Assembly (NCBI GenBank): GCA_032718475.1
Contig: JAUCBJ010000635.1
Coordinates: 1-34,492 of the forward strand
Source: Nemertoderma westbladi
Taxonomy: Eukaryota > Xenacoelomorpha > Nemertodermatida > Nemertodermatidae
Direction of reading: 5' to 3'
Length of the DNA stretch: 34,492 nt
Position 1 is the stretch's first letter; every line of letters begins with the position of its first letter. The position numbers were made by a program, and so were the translations under genes. The notes under the pieces are model-generated. The model saw only the letters and a list, made by a program, of their open reading frames with translations, was not told the origin of the DNA and searched no databases. This document shows, piece after piece, positions 31,229 through 34,492 of the stretch.

Positions 31229-31496
31229 TTGGCACTTGTGTCAAATAGGGCTGTAGGAGACCCTCCTAGCTCCTATTCTGCTAATCCTGAAATCACCAAA
31301 ACTAAAGTCACTTTCACAGTGTCCGGTTACAGGGTTAGCAAAGGAGCAGGTTACAGAGGTGAGTTGAAAGTAACCAAAAAACAATAAACAAGAGTTAGGA
31401 ATATTGATATCACCTGCACTAAATTTCAGCATTAGCTGGTGATTTCAGGATTAGCAGATTAGGAGGGTCACCTATTTGATTTGACACAAGTGCCAA
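31229..31496. mobile_element. Inverted-repeat element with 18-bp perfect ends
   Basis: TTGGCACTTGTGTCAAAT (31229-31246) is exactly inverted at 31479-31496. A second perfect 20-base pair lies inside: CTGCTAATCCTGAAATCACC (31278-31297) against 31438-31457. The loop holds the dispersed 50-base repeat shared with 10388-10434. MITE-like, no coding region. Confidence 0.8.
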
Positions 31497-33120
31497 AATA
31501 TTTTTGGTGGAATTTCTAAAATTTCATTGAAAGTGTTATCAAAATTTTTGATCGAAATGTATATGTACAATCATTTCGTAATGTTAAAATTTTGGAATAA
31601 AAAGCAAAATCCATCCCTACACACTATCGACTATTGCAATGCAACTTTAGTGCCTGCAAGGTTTACTCCAGAAATGAGATAAAGCCTCGAGAATAGGTTG
31701 GTGAAAAAGGTTATACTTGCCCAAGTTATAAATGATTCGGGTTCCTCATAAGGTCAATTTATAAGGTCAATTTGGCCTTTGCTTCATAACTTTATATATA
31801 TGGCCAGGTCATGATTGCATTGGATGTCTGGTTGGGATATTATGTTGCACATTGTTGTAATGGGGGATCAGGTTTAGTTCTTTACATATAAGTTTAAAGC
31901 ACATTATCAAATTGAACTTTAATTGATGTATTATTGTATACTGCAGTAGGTGGTGGTTCCAACTTTAGAGTCTCCAGTTGCCAGTCATATAGAATAACTA
32001 ACAGAAGAATCAAGTCCACATATATTGTATAAACCACATCAACCTGTCAACCTTTGCAGCAACATTTGTCTGGGCTCCAAGTCCAAACTGATGGTACAGT
32101 ATTTCAATTGACAGATAGAGCTAGGGCAGGCGAATATTACATAAGTCTTCAGGCTATCAGGAGAGGAATGGCTTGGCTTCATTTGATATACAAAGTTTTA
32201 AAGAGGACATCAACAACCAGAAAACATATTTTTTTTCCGAAGATGTGTGATATGAATGATGAACAGAACAGATGAATGCCAGAATATGTAAACTTCCAAA
32301 TTCTGGAATTGATTCAACATCCACAAGATATAGTAGGTCTTCCTGAGTCTGTGACTGTGCAGCTGTGTGAGCTTGAATCTCGCAACAGTGAGGATTTGGT
32401 CTACTGTTCTTCTTACCAACAGTAAGTCTGTAAGGATAGCAAATTTCTCTAGTCTTCTGCATTTTTCTCACCAATCACTAACGGAGTTAACAATCATTAA
32501 AGTTATTGACTGTAAGTTACTGTGCTGTAAGGTTAAGCCTACCCTGCATACATGTCATGTCACAGGTTACACTGGTCACTCATTCTCTCCAAGCTCTATA
32601 AGCACTAAGCAGCAAAGCCTACTGCTACACCCTACTGCTGACAGGCTGAGTAGTGTCTACATCATTGTCCAGAATAGGGTGTTTCCCTTCACTTCTATGG
32701 GGCTTTCTATTATTCCTACCTGTCCCAAATACGTTGTGTAATGATTTCCAACCTGTCCAATATAGGGGCATCCAATCAAATAATCATATGAGTCAACTCC
32801 TCGTCATCGGACCAATACCAACATTCCTAAAGTTAGGCATCTCGCTTATTGGCTATATAATGTAAAGGTTAATGGAAAATTCCACTGATATATAATCCAA
32901 GTGTCAGCTACGAATCCGGGGCTCATTATAACAACCTATACTGGACAGAGCAACGTATTTGGGACAAGAGCTGGTTGAGGTATATGTACAGTGGAAATTC
33001 CCATTCTAAATAAGGGCATTTGGAATACATGTTCCCTAGTTATGGTTAAAGATATACTGTGGGCGCCTTGCAAATGGCCTGTAAGACTGTGATGCATTAT
33101 AGGCTATAGTGTCACCATAG
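31497..33120. other. Non-coding interval, no gene supported
   Basis: Includes the 35-base dispersed repeat at 31568-31602. A 105-codon minus-strand open frame at 32157-32474 has no recognised homology and overlaps other open frames. Nothing else is supported. Confidence 0.4.
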
Positions 33121-33136
33121 TCACGTTATTTCATTT

Positions 33137-33229
33137 CATGTTGTGCAATTTATTCATATTGTGCAATTTATTCATGTTGTGCAAATTTATTCATTGTGCA
33201 ATTTATTCATGTGGTGCAATTTATTCACA
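33137..33229. repeat. Tandem repeat, TTGTGCAATTTATTCATG unit
   Basis: About five copies of an 18-20 base unit with small length differences. Confidence 0.9.
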
Positions 33230-33329
33230 TATAATAAATCTAAATACATTCGTATAATAATAATTAAATGACAATCAAATTAGTGATATCGCATCGCAAC
33301 CTCCTCCCCCAGACTCAACTTCATCCCAA

Positions 33330-34405
33330 ATAGTCCTTAATAAGTCTTAAATTTGACTCAAATAGGTTGTTTGTGTCCCATATAGGGTGTTTGTGTCCCG
33401 TATAGGGTGTGAAGTGCTTATAAGGATTTCGAATAGTTTCGAAATGTAATGGAATACCCAAAAGAATATAGAATTCACTATCATAGCTTTCATTTAAATT
33501 TGTCCCAAATAGGTTGTTTGTGTCCCATATAGGGTGTTTGTGTCCCATATAGGGTGTTTGTGTCCCATATAGGGTGTTTGTGTCCCAAATAGCGTATGAC
33601 TTTCTCAAAATGATTTTACGTAGTTTATAAATATAATGGAAATACTCAAAAGAAAATAGAATCCACTATCATAGCTTTAATTTAAATTTGTCCCAAATAG
33701 GTTGTTTATGTCCCATATAGGGTGTTTGTGTCCGGTATAGGGTGTGAAGTGCTTATAATGATTTCAAATAGTTTCGAAATGTAATGGAATACCCAAACGA
33801 ATATAGAATTCACTATCATAGCTTTCATTTAAATTTGTCCCAAATACCGGTATGTTTGTGTCCCATATAGGGTGTTTGTGTCCCATATAGGGTGTTTGTG
33901 TCCCAAATAGCGTGTCACTTTCTCCAAATGATTTTAAATAGTTTCTAAATCTCATGGAATACTCAAAAGAATATATAATTTAATACCATAGCTTTAATTT
34001 CAATTTGTCCCAAATAGGTTGCTTTTGTCCCATATAGGGTGTTTGTGTCCCGTATAGGGTGTGAATTGCGTATAATGATTTCAAATATTTTATAAATGTA
34101 ATGGAATACTCAAAAGAATATAGAATTCACTATCATAGCTTTAATTTAAATTTGTCCCAAATAGGTTGTTTATGTCCCATATAGGGTGTTTGTGTCCCAT
34201 ATAGGGTGTTTGTGTCCCAAATAGCGTGTGACTTTCTCAAAATGATTTTACATAGTTTATAAATATAATGGAATACTCAAAAGAAAATATAATTCAGTAT
34301 CATAGCTTTAATTTAAATTTGTCCCAAATAGGTTGTTTTTGTGTCCCAAATAGCATATGACTTTCTCAAAATGATTTTACATAGTTTATAAATATAATGG
34401 AATAA
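33330..34405. repeat. Complex satellite: 147-188 bp units with 20-bp subrepeats
   Basis: A block containing ATCATAGCTTTAATTTAAAT recurs at about 33481, 33669, 33816, 33986, 34133 and 34300, giving periods of 147-188 bases. Each unit contains one to four copies of a 20-base subrepeat (TAGGGTGTTTGTGTCCCATA), and the subrepeat number explains the length differences. Two flavours alternate: one with GTGAAGTGCTTATAATGATT and one with GTGACTTTCTCAAAATGATT. Minus-strand open frames with YMGHKHPIWDTN repeats are artefacts. Confidence 0.95.
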
Positions 34406-34492
34406 TAAAAAAAATATTTTTTCTTTATAAACTATGTAAAATCACTTTGAGAAAGTCACACGCCATTTGGGACACAAACACCCTATATGGGA
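34355..34492. repeat. Inversion boundary of the satellite
   Basis: After about 34410 the sequence reads as the complement of the preceding unit (TTTATAAACTATGTAAAATCA, GAGAAAGTCACACGCCATTT, then GGGACACAAACACCCTATAT). The array therefore turns back on itself around a short A/T spacer and continues out of the window in the opposite orientation. Confidence 0.9.

Noticed and set aside
32157-32474. 105-codon minus-strand open frame beginning MVRKMQKTREICYPYRLT
   Set aside because: No recognised motif; another frame is open over much of the same stretch, and no convincing exon boundaries define it.
33321-33955. Open frames with YMGHKHPIWDTN repeats
   Set aside because: Product of the 20-base satellite subrepeat.

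Overview
This is an AT-rich animal nuclear DNA segment, not a prokaryotic or viral one. The reasons are a gene split by GT-AG introns, a Patched-domain protein, a TSSK-type kinase, an ATG2 exon, LINE fragments and many nested DNA-transposon remnants. The gene set fits a marine invertebrate (possibly a non-vertebrate deuterostome or a mollusc), but nothing here fixes the phylum.

Layout. (1) 296-2728, minus strand: four coding exons of an animal type I polyketide-synthase-like gene, which I reconstructed by splice phase. They cover the N-terminal half of the ketoacyl synthase (KS) domain through its catalytic cysteine; the gene continues off the left edge. (2) About 4980-8745: a decayed LINE with a PHD-like zinc finger and an AP-type endonuclease. 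A 1.8 kb hAT-like element with an 8-bp target duplication cuts it cleanly in two, and that element carries a further inverted-repeat insertion and a tRNA-like Pol III segment. (3) 8985-10250: a 20-21 bp minisatellite of about 60 copies with higher-order structure. (4) 12683-15427 (minus) and 16688-17734 (plus): two intronless genes in divergent orientation, a PTCHD3-like RND permease and a TSSK-like protein kinase, separated by 1.26 kb. (5) 18-28.4 kb: non-coding DNA packed with repeats. These include a LINE reverse-transcriptase tail, a 3.26 kb TA-flanked inverted-repeat element, a 1.2 kb MULE-like foldback element with 9-bp target duplications nested inside it, and a 22-bp double-palindrome tandem repeat, plus one possible coding exon near 21.0-21.16 kb. 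(6) 28591-28737, minus strand: a C-terminal exon of the autophagy lipid-transfer protein ATG2. The rest of ATG2 was not found and probably lies to the right. (7) 30-34.5 kb: inverted-repeat MITEs, perfect palindromes and a complex satellite that flips orientation near 34.4 kb.

The protein genes do not form one pathway. The most suggestive functional link is the head-to-head pair of intronless genes whose mammalian relatives are both associated with male germ cells. The most unusual sequence structures are the MULE-like element with hairpin-bearing 36-bp repeats, the element built from double-palindrome repeats, and the minisatellite with higher-order organisation. Elements were found by reading; family names for transposons rest on target-duplication length and terminal bases only.
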